NCBI GenBank assembly: GCA_947642555.1
Contig: CANRSX010000036.1
Location: forward strand, 1 to 48,285
Reading direction: 5' to 3'
Origin: an uncultured Roseburia sp.
Lineage (GTDB): Bacteria; Bacillota; Clostridia; Lachnospirales; Lachnospiraceae
Length of the DNA: 48,285 nt
Below the pieces are notes generated by a model that was not told where the DNA came from, did not search any database, and worked only from the letters and a program-made list of their open reading frames with translations. Positions 19,472 through 25,884 of this stretch are shown here, one piece after another. A program made the position numbers and the translations under genes. Within the stretch, counting starts at the first letter, position 1; each line of letters begins with the position of its first letter.

Positions 19472-19705
19472 TCAGACATGCCGTTTTGAGGCAGGGTAGG
19501 GTGCGCGCACATCCGTCCGACCGATCAGATAATCAACGCTTGTCTCGTAAAAATCAGCAAGAAAACAGAGGACAGAAAGCGGGATTGCCCTCTCTGCATT
19601 TTCATATCTGGAATAGGTCCGCTGGCTGGTGTGCAGCAGGTGCGCAATGTACTCCTGTGTGTAATCAGCATCTTCCCGCAGATCGCGGATTCGTTGTAAA
19701 TTCAT
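19472..19705 (-). CDS. XRE-family HTH transcriptional regulator
   Basis: A 77-residue single-domain Cro/C1-type DNA-binding protein, transcribed divergently from the polysaccharide operon. The helix-turn-helix is clear: LREDADYTQEYIAHLLHTSQRTYSRYENAERAIPLSVLCFLADFYETSVDYLIGRT. There is no extra ligand-binding domain. The ATG at 19705 has an AAAGGAG site (minus strand, about 19715-19720). It is the nearest candidate to bind the two palindromes at 19782-19825. Those palindromes also resemble TetR-type operators, so the pairing is not proven. Confidence 0.9.
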   Translation of the reverse strand: MNLQRIRDLREDADYTQEYIAHLLHTSQRTYSRYENAERAIPLSVLCFLADFYETSVDYLIGRTDVRAPYPASKRHV

Positions 19706-19781
19706 GGGGTTCTGCTCCTTTTTCTGTTGTTATTTCCATTCCTAAGAAAAATTATCATAGGTTAAATGTCTTTTTTTTGCT

Positions 19782-19798
19782 TAGACCGAATCGGTCTA
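19782..19798. promoter_or_regulatory. Palindromic operator 1 of the polysaccharide operon
   Basis: The sequence TAGACCGAATCGGTCTA is a perfect 8-bp inverted repeat around a single central base (19790). It lies directly upstream of the -35 box at 19799. It shares TAGACC...GGTCTA half-sites with operator 2, with centres 25 bp apart. Confidence 0.85.
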
Positions 19799-19827
19799 TT
19801 GACATTTAGACCAATTTGGTCTAAAAT
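19799..19827 (+). promoter_or_regulatory. Sigma-A promoter of the polysaccharide operon
   Basis: A perfect TTGACA (19799-19804) and TAAAAT (19822-19827) are separated by exactly 17 nt. Operator 2 fills the spacer and reaches into the -10 box, so a bound protein would block RNA polymerase. The start site is expected near 19834, about 60 nt before the first gene at 19896. Confidence 0.88.
19805..19825. promoter_or_regulatory. Palindromic operator 2 inside the promoter spacer
   Basis: The core TAGACCAATTTGGTCTA (19807-19823) is a perfect palindrome around 19815, extended by two more base pairs on each side to 21 bp. It occupies the whole spacer between the -35 and -10 boxes, the classic position for a repressor site. 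Confidence 0.88.
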
Positions 19828-19895
19828 AACGTAGTCAGTCTGAGATACATGAATGACAGGACGGATGAGAGGATGGCTTCGGGAAGGAGACAGAT

Positions 19896-20615
19896 ATGTA
19901 TACAGATCTTCACAACCACTGTCTGCCAGAAGTGGATGATGGTGCGGATTCGATGGAAGAGTCTCTGCAGATGCTTCGGATCTCGGAAAAAAACGGTGTG
20001 CATCAGATCATCGCGACCCCGCATTATCATTACCGCAGGGGTCATGCTCCGGCGGAACGGATCCGTCAGAAGGTGTGCGACCTGAATGAGGAGGCAGCGG
20101 AGCAGGGAATCGGTGTTACCGTGTTTCCGGGAAACGAGATCTGTTACTGTCACGATATTGTGGAGCTTTTGGAAGCGGGAAAGGTCCTCACGATGGCGGA
20201 ATCGCGGTATGTGCTGGTTGAATTTTCACCGGAAATTCCGTATGAATCGCTGCGTGCCGGGCTCTACCGGGTGTATGCGGGCGGATATCAGCCGATTCTT
20301 GCACATGCGGATCGTGTCAATACGCTGACAGACCGTCCTGACCGGCTGGCGGAGCTCTGTGACATGGGGATCTGTGTGCAGGTGAATATTGGCAGCGTCC
20401 GGTCAGATTCGACACGTCATGTAAGAAAGTTTGTAAAAAACGCACTGGAACACGGACTGGTGCATTTCCTGGCGACGGATGCGCACCATGAGGACCGGAG
20501 AACGCCTGACATGGCGGAGGACATCCGCTGCCTGAAAAAGAAGTATGGGGAGGGCCTGCTGCGGGAGCTGATGGCGGAAAATCCGGCAAAGGTGATAGCG
20601 GGCGAGATGATCTGA
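19896..20615 (+). CDS. PHP-type tyrosine-protein phosphatase (CpsB/YwqE family)
   Basis: A 239-residue metal-dependent phosphatase that in related loci removes phosphate from the tyrosine-rich tail of the CpsD kinase and so controls capsule synthesis. PHP metal-binding motifs are visible: DLHNHCLPEVDDG near the N-terminus, ATPHYHY, the GNEI glutamate, ILAHADR, and a C-terminal FLATDAHH. ATG 19896 follows GGGAAGGAGACAG. It is the first gene of the operon, and its partner kinase is encoded two genes downstream. Confidence 0.93.
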   Translation: MYTDLHNHCLPEVDDGADSMEESLQMLRISEKNGVHQIIATPHYHYRRGHAPAERIRQKVCDLNEEAAEQGIGVTVFPGNEICYCHDIVELLEAGKVLTMAESRYVLVEFSPEIPYESLRAGLYRVYAGGYQPILAHADRVNTLTDRPDRLAELCDMGICVQVNIGSVRSDSTRHVRKFVKNALEHGLVHFLATDAHHEDRRTPDMAEDIRCLKKKYGEGLLRELMAENPAKVIAGEMI

Positions 20616-20650
20616 TCAGCCGGGACAGAATGGAGATACAGGAAAGCATT

Positions 20651-21430
20651 ATGGAAACAAAGAAGACAAATGAAGAACTGGAGATCGATCTTGGCGAGCT
20701 GGCCGGCCTGCTGCTGTCGCGGTGGATGACAATCGCGCTGACGGCGGTTCTTTTTGCGCTGCTTGCATACGGGTATGCCAGGATTCTGGTGACGCCCCAG
20801 TATGAGTCGACGACACAGATTTATATCTATAACCAGCAGAATACCGATACGGTCAACTACACGGACCTGCAGGTCGGCCAGCAGCTGACGAACGACTATG
20901 TGGTTATGATCGAGAGCCGCTCTGTGTTAGAACAGGTGATTAATTCGATGAACCTCGACCTCACGTATGAGAGCCTGCTCGCCAGGCTGTCCGTGTCATC
21001 GGAGACAAACACAAGAATTATCGATATCACGGTGCGGGATAAGGATCCCTATGAGGCGAAGCGGCTTGCGGACGCGATCCGCGAGGTGGCGTCAGAAAAG
21101 ATTTTAAATATGATGGCGGTGGACTCCGTCAATGTGTTTGAGGAGGGAAATATTGCGAGAAAGCCATCGAGCCCGAATGTGAAAAAAGTGACGCTGATCG
21201 GGTTTCTGGCAGGGTTTGTTGCGGCGGCGGGACTGATCCTGCTGAACGATCTCCTGAATGACAGCATACAGACGCCGGACGACGTAGAGAAATACTTGGG
21301 GCTGTCAGTACTCGGCTCGATTCCGCTTGACGAGGTGAAGGCGGAACAGGAGCGCAAAAATCAGAAGCTGAAGAAGAAGGCGGAAAAGCAGAAGCGCAGA
21401 TCGAAGCGGGCGACGGAGAAAGCGGGCTGA
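20651..21430 (+). CDS. Wzz/CpsC-type polysaccharide chain-length regulator and kinase activator
   Basis: A membrane protein of about 259 residues with two transmembrane helices around a periplasmic-type loop: TM1 near residues 22-42 of the annotated start, and TM2 LIGFLAGFVAAAGLILL near the C-terminus. It belongs to the Wzz/CpsC family, which sets polymer length and activates the partner BY-kinase. The segment after TM2 (VEKYLGLSVLGSIPLDE) is the expected kinase-contacting region, and the protein ends in a highly basic tail rich in Lys and Arg. ATG 20651 behind AGGAAAG is preferred; in-frame ATG 20630 would add seven residues. cpsD-like kinase follows after 38 nt. Confidence 0.92.
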   Translation: METKKTNEELEIDLGELAGLLLSRWMTIALTAVLFALLAYGYARILVTPQYESTTQIYIYNQQNTDTVNYTDLQVGQQLTNDYVVMIESRSVLEQVINSMNLDLTYESLLARLSVSSETNTRIIDITVRDKDPYEAKRLADAIREVASEKILNMMAVDSVNVFEEGNIARKPSSPNVKKVTLIGFLAGFVAAAGLILLNDLLNDSIQTPDDVEKYLGLSVLGSIPLDEVKAEQERKNQKLKKKAEKQKRRSKRATEKAG

Positions 21431-21468
21431 CAGGTCCGGATTACGGAGTGGAAAAGGCGGAATAAGGA

Positions 21469-22209
21469 ATGCAGATCATTGAGATAAAAAGAGCGGATAA
21501 GCTTGACTACAAAGAGAGCGAGGCGTACAAGACGCTGCGCACGAACGTACAGTTTTCCGGGGAGAACATGAAGGTGATTGCCCTGACGAGCTGTACCCCG
21601 AATGAGGGAAAGACGAGCGTCTCCTTTAACCTTGCGAGATCCTTAAGCGAGATTGATAAAAAGGTGCTGTACATCGATGCGGACATGCGCAAATCCGTGG
21701 TGGTCGGGCGCTATCGTCTGATGCATGCGGATTACGGGCTGTCCCATTATCTCTCTGGACAGAGACAGTTTGAGGAGGTGCTGGCCGGGACCAATATACC
21801 GAACCTGTATGTCATCATTGCCGGACCCGTGCCACCGAATCCTGCGGAGCTTCTCGAGGGAAAGCGGTTTTCCGATATGATGAATCAGGCGAAGGGGAGA
21901 TTTGACTACATTATTATTGATACGCCGCCGCTCGGCAGCGTGATTGACAGCGTGATTGTGGCAAAGCAGTGCGACGGGATCGCAATGGTAATCTCGTCGG
22001 ATGAGATCAGCTATAAATTTGCCCAGCGTGTCAAAGCGCAGCTGGAGGTGGCGGGCTGCCGGATCATCGGGGTTATTTTAAACAAAGTGGATATGCGGCA
22101 GGCAGCGGGGTATGGCAATAAGTACTATGGGAAGTATTACAGTAAATATTATGGAAAATATTACGGCAGCTATTACGGACAGGATTATTACGGAAAAGAG
22201 GAAGAGTAA
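21469..22209 (+). CDS. Bacterial tyrosine kinase, CpsD/Wze type
   Basis: A 246-residue cytoplasmic BY-kinase that autophosphorylates its C-terminal tyrosine cluster and controls polysaccharide polymerisation with the CpsC-like protein upstream. Walker A (CTPNEGKTS, 42-50), Walker A' (VLYIDADMR, 66-74) and Walker B (YIIID, 147-151) are all present. The N-terminus has the ESEAYKTLRTN motif of the family. The tail from residue 215 carries 13 tyrosines, including six Tyr-Tyr pairs (219/220, 223/224, 227/228, 231/232, 235/236, 240/241), mostly at a four-residue period. The next gene starts 5 nt after its stop. Confidence 0.96.
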   Translation: MQIIEIKRADKLDYKESEAYKTLRTNVQFSGENMKVIALTSCTPNEGKTSVSFNLARSLSEIDKKVLYIDADMRKSVVVGRYRLMHADYGLSHYLSGQRQFEEVLAGTNIPNLYVIIAGPVPPNPAELLEGKRFSDMMNQAKGRFDYIIIDTPPLGSVIDSVIVAKQCDGIAMVISSDEISYKFAQRVKAQLEVAGCRIIGVILNKVDMRQAAGYGNKYYGKYYSKYYGKYYGSYYGQDYYGKEEE

Positions 22210-22214
22210 TCGCG

Positions 22215-23114
22215 ATGGAGAGCAGGATGCGGGTCGTGGTGCTGACGGTTTTGTGTGCGGTATGTTCCGCTGTGATCCTGGTCATGGTAAAGAGACAGGA
22301 TACGACAGCCCCGACCATAGAGTTTGAAAAAACATCCATATATTATAACGGACGTGATGTCCTGACACTGCTGGAGGGAGTTACGGCAGTGGACGACCGG
22401 GACGGTGACGTCTCGGAAACGCTGATGGTCACTGATATTTATCCGCTTTCGGATGGGACCGGGATCGTGGTGTATGCGGCAAAGGATATGTCGAATAATG
22501 TGGTGACAGCGGGACGAGGTTTTTTTTATGAAGGATATGACACGTCCAGGCTGCCCGGGGTTGCTGAAAGGCAGGATGGCGCGGGGGCAGAATCCGTGAC
22601 CGGTGTGGCGCCGGGAGCGTTCGGGGATGCCGCCGGGGGAGAGACCGGGGCGGACCCGGACGGAGCCGGGATGCCTGGAGCGGAGGGAGAACAGGACGGC
22701 GCCGATCTGCCCGGAGGCGGACAGGTCGTGGACGGGGAAGCCGGGACCACGGACGGCGGAACAGATGCCGGAAATGCGCGCGCCGGAGAAGGCGGAGCGG
22801 ATACAGCCGGGAATGCAGGCGGCGGAGCCATGAGCGGGGAGGAATATGACCGGCTGCGGGAGCAGAACCTCTCGCAGGGCATCCCGTTTGTGAGGCTGGT
22901 GCAGTACGAGGCGGTGTTAGAGCGCGGGAGCGCATTCAATATTTACCGCTATATCGACGAGGCGGTGGACGATACGGACAGCATCCGGACGATGCTGCGC
23001 GTTGAGGGCAGTGTGGATACGAATACGCCGGGTGAGTATGAAGTGCGTGTCTTTGCGAAGGATTCCGACGGGAATGAGTCAAATGTAGAAATACTGACCG
23101 TGACGGTGGAATAG
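22215..23114 (+). CDS. Membrane-anchored protein with two Ig-like domains
   Basis: A 299-residue protein with an N-terminal membrane anchor (about residues 6-24) and the rest outside. The first beta-sandwich (about 32-105, with VTAVDDRDGDVSETLMVTD and VVYAAKDMSNNVV) and the second (about 215-299, ending YEVRVFAKDSDGNESNVE) look like DUF5011-type bacterial Ig-like domains. They are joined by a 110-residue Gly/Ala/Asp/Glu-rich linker. No sorting motif is seen. It starts 5 nt after the kinase gene, so it is part of the operon; it may space or organise the polysaccharide machinery at the surface. The role is unknown. Confidence 0.8.
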   Translation: MESRMRVVVLTVLCAVCSAVILVMVKRQDTTAPTIEFEKTSIYYNGRDVLTLLEGVTAVDDRDGDVSETLMVTDIYPLSDGTGIVVYAAKDMSNNVVTAGRGFFYEGYDTSRLPGVAERQDGAGAESVTGVAPGAFGDAAGGETGADPDGAGMPGAEGEQDGADLPGGGQVVDGEAGTTDGGTDAGNARAGEGGADTAGNAGGGAMSGEEYDRLREQNLSQGIPFVRLVQYEAVLERGSAFNIYRYIDEAVDDTDSIRTMLRVEGSVDTNTPGEYEVRVFAKDSDGNESNVEILTVTVE

Positions 23115-23163
23115 AAGACGGGCCGAACATGAAAAAAGATTTGCTGGTGAGGAGTGGAAGACA

Positions 23164-24003
23164 GTGACGGGAATGAGCAGAAAGAGAAAAAGGGCGCTTC
23201 GAAAATGGATGTTTACAATTATCCTGCTGGCGGCAGCCGGCTGCATGGTGATCGCGGCAGTGCTGATGACGGGAAGGAAGGACGCCCGGGATGCCGGCGC
23301 GGATGCCGCTGCCGGACAGGTGCAGGACGGGCCGGGACAGCAGGAAATACCGGGGGAACCGACGGATGACACGGAAACGGAGCCTGTGGTCATCCCCTAT
23401 GAAGGGATCCCGGAACCGGACTTTGAGGAACTGTGGGAGACAAATGCCGATGTCTGCGCCTGGATCACGGTGCCCGGGACGCAGGTGGATTATCCGGTAC
23501 TGCAGAACGCTTCATCGAAGGATCTGCATGACACCTATTATCTGGAGCACACGGTGGAGCGGGCTGCGGGGCTGCCGGGGGCGATCTACATCGAACCCTG
23601 CAATGCCGGGGATTTTACGGATCTGAATACCGTGATCTACGGCCACAACATGAAGAACGGGTCCATGTTCGGGTCTCTGTACGAGTTTGAGGATAACACA
23701 TTTTTTGAGGAACACGAGTATGCCTATATCGTCACACCGGAAAAAATCCTGGTGTACCGGATCTTTGCGGCGGTGGTCTATAGCGACCGGCATCTCACGG
23801 GAACATTTGACTTTACGACGGCGGAGGGCTGTCAGGTCTTTCTCGACGAGCTGTCCAAAAACCGGGACATGAGGGATCAGTTCCGGGAGGGTATGGAAGT
23901 GACGGCAGGGGAGAGAATGATCACGATGTCCACCTGCGTCAGGGGAGAAGATGACAGACGTCTGCTGATAGGAGCGGTGCTGACGGATGAGTACGAACAC
24001 TGA
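23164..24003 (+). CDS. srtB: Class B sortase (cassette 1)
   Basis: A 279-residue membrane-bound transpeptidase that should cleave a sorting motif and attach the protein to the peptidoglycan. An N-terminal anchor (about 14-35) is followed by a disordered stretch and the class B sortase fold. The catalytic triad is visible: His161 (VIYGHNMKNGSMF), Cys258 in TMSTC, and Arg266 (DDRRLLIGAV). The NYPVLQ-like DYPVLQN and HTVERAAGLPGAIYIE blocks match SrtB. The GTG start at 23164 fits GAGGAG (23149-23154); ATG 23173 is an alternative. It shares gene order and high similarity with the sortase at 41980 and overlaps the LCP gene by 17 nt. Confidence 0.95.
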   Translation: MTGMSRKRKRALRKWMFTIILLAAAGCMVIAAVLMTGRKDARDAGADAAAGQVQDGPGQQEIPGEPTDDTETEPVVIPYEGIPEPDFEELWETNADVCAWITVPGTQVDYPVLQNASSKDLHDTYYLEHTVERAAGLPGAIYIEPCNAGDFTDLNTVIYGHNMKNGSMFGSLYEFEDNTFFEEHEYAYIVTPEKILVYRIFAAVVYSDRHLTGTFDFTTAEGCQVFLDELSKNRDMRDQFREGMEVTAGERMITMSTCVRGEDDRRLLIGAVLTDEYEH

Positions 24004-25102
24004 CATGCGGCCCGGGAAGGGCGCGCACAGCGGGAAAAAAGTGAATTACAGAAAAAGCCGCGGGAGAAAACGCCGGATCCTCCTGTGTGTGCTGATTGCG
24101 ATATTTGTAGTCGTTGTGGCCGCTTTCACGGGATTTCTGGTGGTGAAGGCCATGGGACGGGCCAGCCTGGTAAAAAAGGCGGAGATCCACGTGCCCTCCC
24201 TGATCTCGGACGTGAGCCTGGAGACGGGCGCGGAGGAGGAGGGAGTGGTATACCGGAACGGGAAAAAATACCGATACAACCAGAGCCTGATCACCGTGCT
24301 CTGCATGGGAATCGACTCGAGGGAGGAAAATCTGGAGGCAGGGGAGATGGGAAGCGGCGGCCAGTCGGATGCCAACTTCCTGCTGGTGATCGATGAGGCA
24401 AACCACAGGCTCAGCGTGATCGCGATCCCGCGGGATACGATGACGGATATCGATCTGTACGATATGCACGGCCAGTATTTTGACACGGTCCCGGCGCAGC
24501 TGGCATTACAGTACGCCTACGGGGACGGCGGGGAGTTAAGCTGTGAGCTGATGGAAAAGGCGGTGTCGAACCTGATGTACGGCCTTCCGATTCATGCGTA
24601 TGTCTCCATCAACATGAACGCGATCCCGGTCTTAAACGACGCGGTGGGCGGGGTGACGGTGGAGGCGCTGGAGGATATCAGCAAACCGGGGCTGTCCGTG
24701 AAAAAAGGAAAGAGCGTCACACTGACCGGGGAGCAGGCGCGTACCTATGTGCGGACGCGGAATACAGAGGAGAATTACAGCGCGGTCAGCCGGCTGCAGC
24801 GGCAGAAACAGTATCTGCTGGCATTTATCAGTAAGGCATTTTCAGCGGTCCGGGAGGATCTGACGCTGCCGCTTTCGATGTTTCACATGATCACGGACTA
24901 TATGGTGACGGATATATCCGCCAGCGAGGTGACGTACCTGGCCACAGCGGCCATCGGGTGCAGCTTTACGGGAGATTCCTTTTACACGCTCCCCGGAGAA
25001 CAGCGGCTGGGAGATTATTACGAAGAATTCTATATGGATGAGGATGCGCTGTATGATCTGATCCTGGAGGTATTTTATATAGAAGAAACGGATCTGGAAT
25101 GA
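23987..25102 (+). CDS. LytR-CpsA-Psr (LCP) family glycopolymer ligase (cassette 1)
   Basis: A 371-residue LCP protein. Such enzymes transfer lipid-linked glycopolymers to peptidoglycan or, in some actinobacteria, to proteins. A basic N-terminus is followed by a transmembrane helix (about 31-53) and the extracytoplasmic LCP domain. Signature stretches are LCMGIDSR (105-112), QSDANFLLVID (126-136) and IAIPRDTMTDI (145-155), with the conserved Arg/Asp of the pyrophosphate-binding site. Downstream come YAYGDGG and a conserved ARTYVRTRNTEENYSAVSRLQRQKQY block. The ATG at 23987 overlaps the sortase stop by 17 nt. Two stops in a row end the ORF, and in-frame codons after them read like a lost tail similar to that of the second LCP protein. 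Confidence 0.93.
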   Translation: MSTNTDMRPGKGAHSGKKVNYRKSRGRKRRILLCVLIAIFVVVVAAFTGFLVVKAMGRASLVKKAEIHVPSLISDVSLETGAEEEGVVYRNGKKYRYNQSLITVLCMGIDSREENLEAGEMGSGGQSDANFLLVIDEANHRLSVIAIPRDTMTDIDLYDMHGQYFDTVPAQLALQYAYGDGGELSCELMEKAVSNLMYGLPIHAYVSINMNAIPVLNDAVGGVTVEALEDISKPGLSVKKGKSVTLTGEQARTYVRTRNTEENYSAVSRLQRQKQYLLAFISKAFSAVREDLTLPLSMFHMITDYMVTDISASEVTYLATAAIGCSFTGDSFYTLPGEQRLGDYYEEFYMDEDALYDLILEVFYIEETDLE

Positions 25103-25130
25103 TAAAAACAGATTCGGACGGATGAAGGTA

Positions 25131-25169
25131 TTGACGCCATACGGCGTTAATATAAAAGCCACACAAAAA
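25131..25169 (+). repeat. Conserved 5' element of substrate gene 1, with CCACACAAA
   Basis: TTGACGC, a short palindrome (ACGCC-ATAC-GGCGT, 25134-25147), then TTAATATAAAA and CCACACAAA (25159-25167) lie upstream of the ATG at 25194. The same series recurs at 43806-43841 before the second substrate gene. The hexamers resemble -35/-10 boxes but are only 14 nt apart, so this is probably not a promoter. Part of it may be a remnant of LCP coding sequence. Confidence 0.7.
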
Positions 25170-25193
25170 ATAATGGGAAAGGAGGAAGATACG

Positions 25194-25784
25194 ATGAAAA
25201 AAATAGTAGCAGCAGTATTAGCACTCACGCTGACACTGGGAATGGGACTGACCGCGTTTGCGGCTCCGAGCCCGGAAAAGGGAACCGGAGTCACCAATGC
25301 GACGACATCTGAGCCCGGAGTAACAGTGGAGGTGGAGAAAATCGCCGATGAGACTGCAAAAGTAGCTGCAGCCGAGAAGGAGGCAGCCGCCACGGTTGCC
25401 AGTAATGTAAAGGTTACCGTGCTGGCATCTGCAGAGGTGACTGCAAACAGAGCAGTAACCAAAGATGCTCCGCTTACCATCACGTTCAACGTTCCGACTG
25501 TGCAGGCCGGATGGACCGTGTTTGCCCTTCATCAGAAGGCGGACGGTACCTGGGAGAAGCTTTCGACAACTGTGGCAAACGGAACCGTAACGGTGAAGTT
25601 TACCTCATTATCTCCGGTTGTATTCGTTCGCGAGGAGACGGTAGCTCCGGCTCCCGGAGTCTCTGCTCCGCAGCCGGTCTACAGCCCGGAGTGGTATGAG
25701 CAGCAGAAGGCGATGTATGGCGGAAACAGCAATTCCAACGCGGCGACAACCGCAGGAATCACTTCTCCGAAGACCGGGGAATAA
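25194..25784 (+). CDS. Secreted protein ending in a truncated SPKTG sorting motif (cassette 1)
   Basis: A 196-residue secreted protein. A signal peptide spans residues 1-23, with cleavage likely at AFA-AP. After an Ala/Glu/Val-rich helical stretch comes a small beta domain (TITFNV...AGWTVFALH...WEKLS...NGTVTVKFTSLSPVVFV), then a Pro-rich linker PSPEWYEQQKAMYGGN-like and the terminal residues SPKTGE. SPKTG is a known sortase B motif in Clostridioides difficile. Unlike its paralogue at 43866 it stops right after this motif, with no hydrophobic helix or basic tail, and no hydrophobic segment is encoded in another frame before the next gene. It may therefore be released rather than anchored. The start, ATG 25194, follows GGAAAGGAGGAAG. 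Confidence 0.88.
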   Translation: MKKIVAAVLALTLTLGMGLTAFAAPSPEKGTGVTNATTSEPGVTVEVEKIADETAKVAAAEKEAAATVASNVKVTVLASAEVTANRAVTKDAPLTITFNVPTVQAGWTVFALHQKADGTWEKLSTTVANGTVTVKFTSLSPVVFVREETVAPAPGVSAPQPVYSPEWYEQQKAMYGGNSNSNAATTAGITSPKTGE

Positions 25785-25804
25785 AGAAACAAAAGACCAT
25801 TATG

Positions 25805-25857
25805 TTTTAAAGCTTTAAAATTTGTGTGGTGCGTCCGGGAGCGTAAGCTCCCGGGCG
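25805..25857 (+). repeat. 3' element of substrate gene 1: palindrome, TTTGTGTGG, hairpin without T-tract
   Basis: A perfect 16-bp palindrome, TTTTAAAGCTTTAAAA (25805-25820), adjoins TTTGTGTGG (25821-25829). A GC-rich hairpin follows: 11 bp including one G-T pair, 25832-25842 with 25847-25857, around a GTAA (GNRA-type) tetraloop. An A-run, not a T-run, comes next, so it is not a normal terminator. It has the same layout as 44564-44604, where the T-tract is intact. Confidence 0.8.
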
Positions 25858-25884
25858 AAAAAAGCGAAAGAGGAGGGAAGTGCC

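Noticed and set aside
25131..25156. TTGACG and TATAAA before substrate gene 1 (and 43806-43829 before gene 2) as a promoter.
   Set aside because: The spacing is 14 and 12 nt, too short for a sigma-A promoter; both genes are already downstream of good promoters.
25159..25829. The bracketed substrate gene as a transposon or insertion sequence.
   Set aside because: There is no transposase or integrase in the bracketed segment or anywhere in the window, the repeats are only 9-11 bp, and no target duplication is evident.
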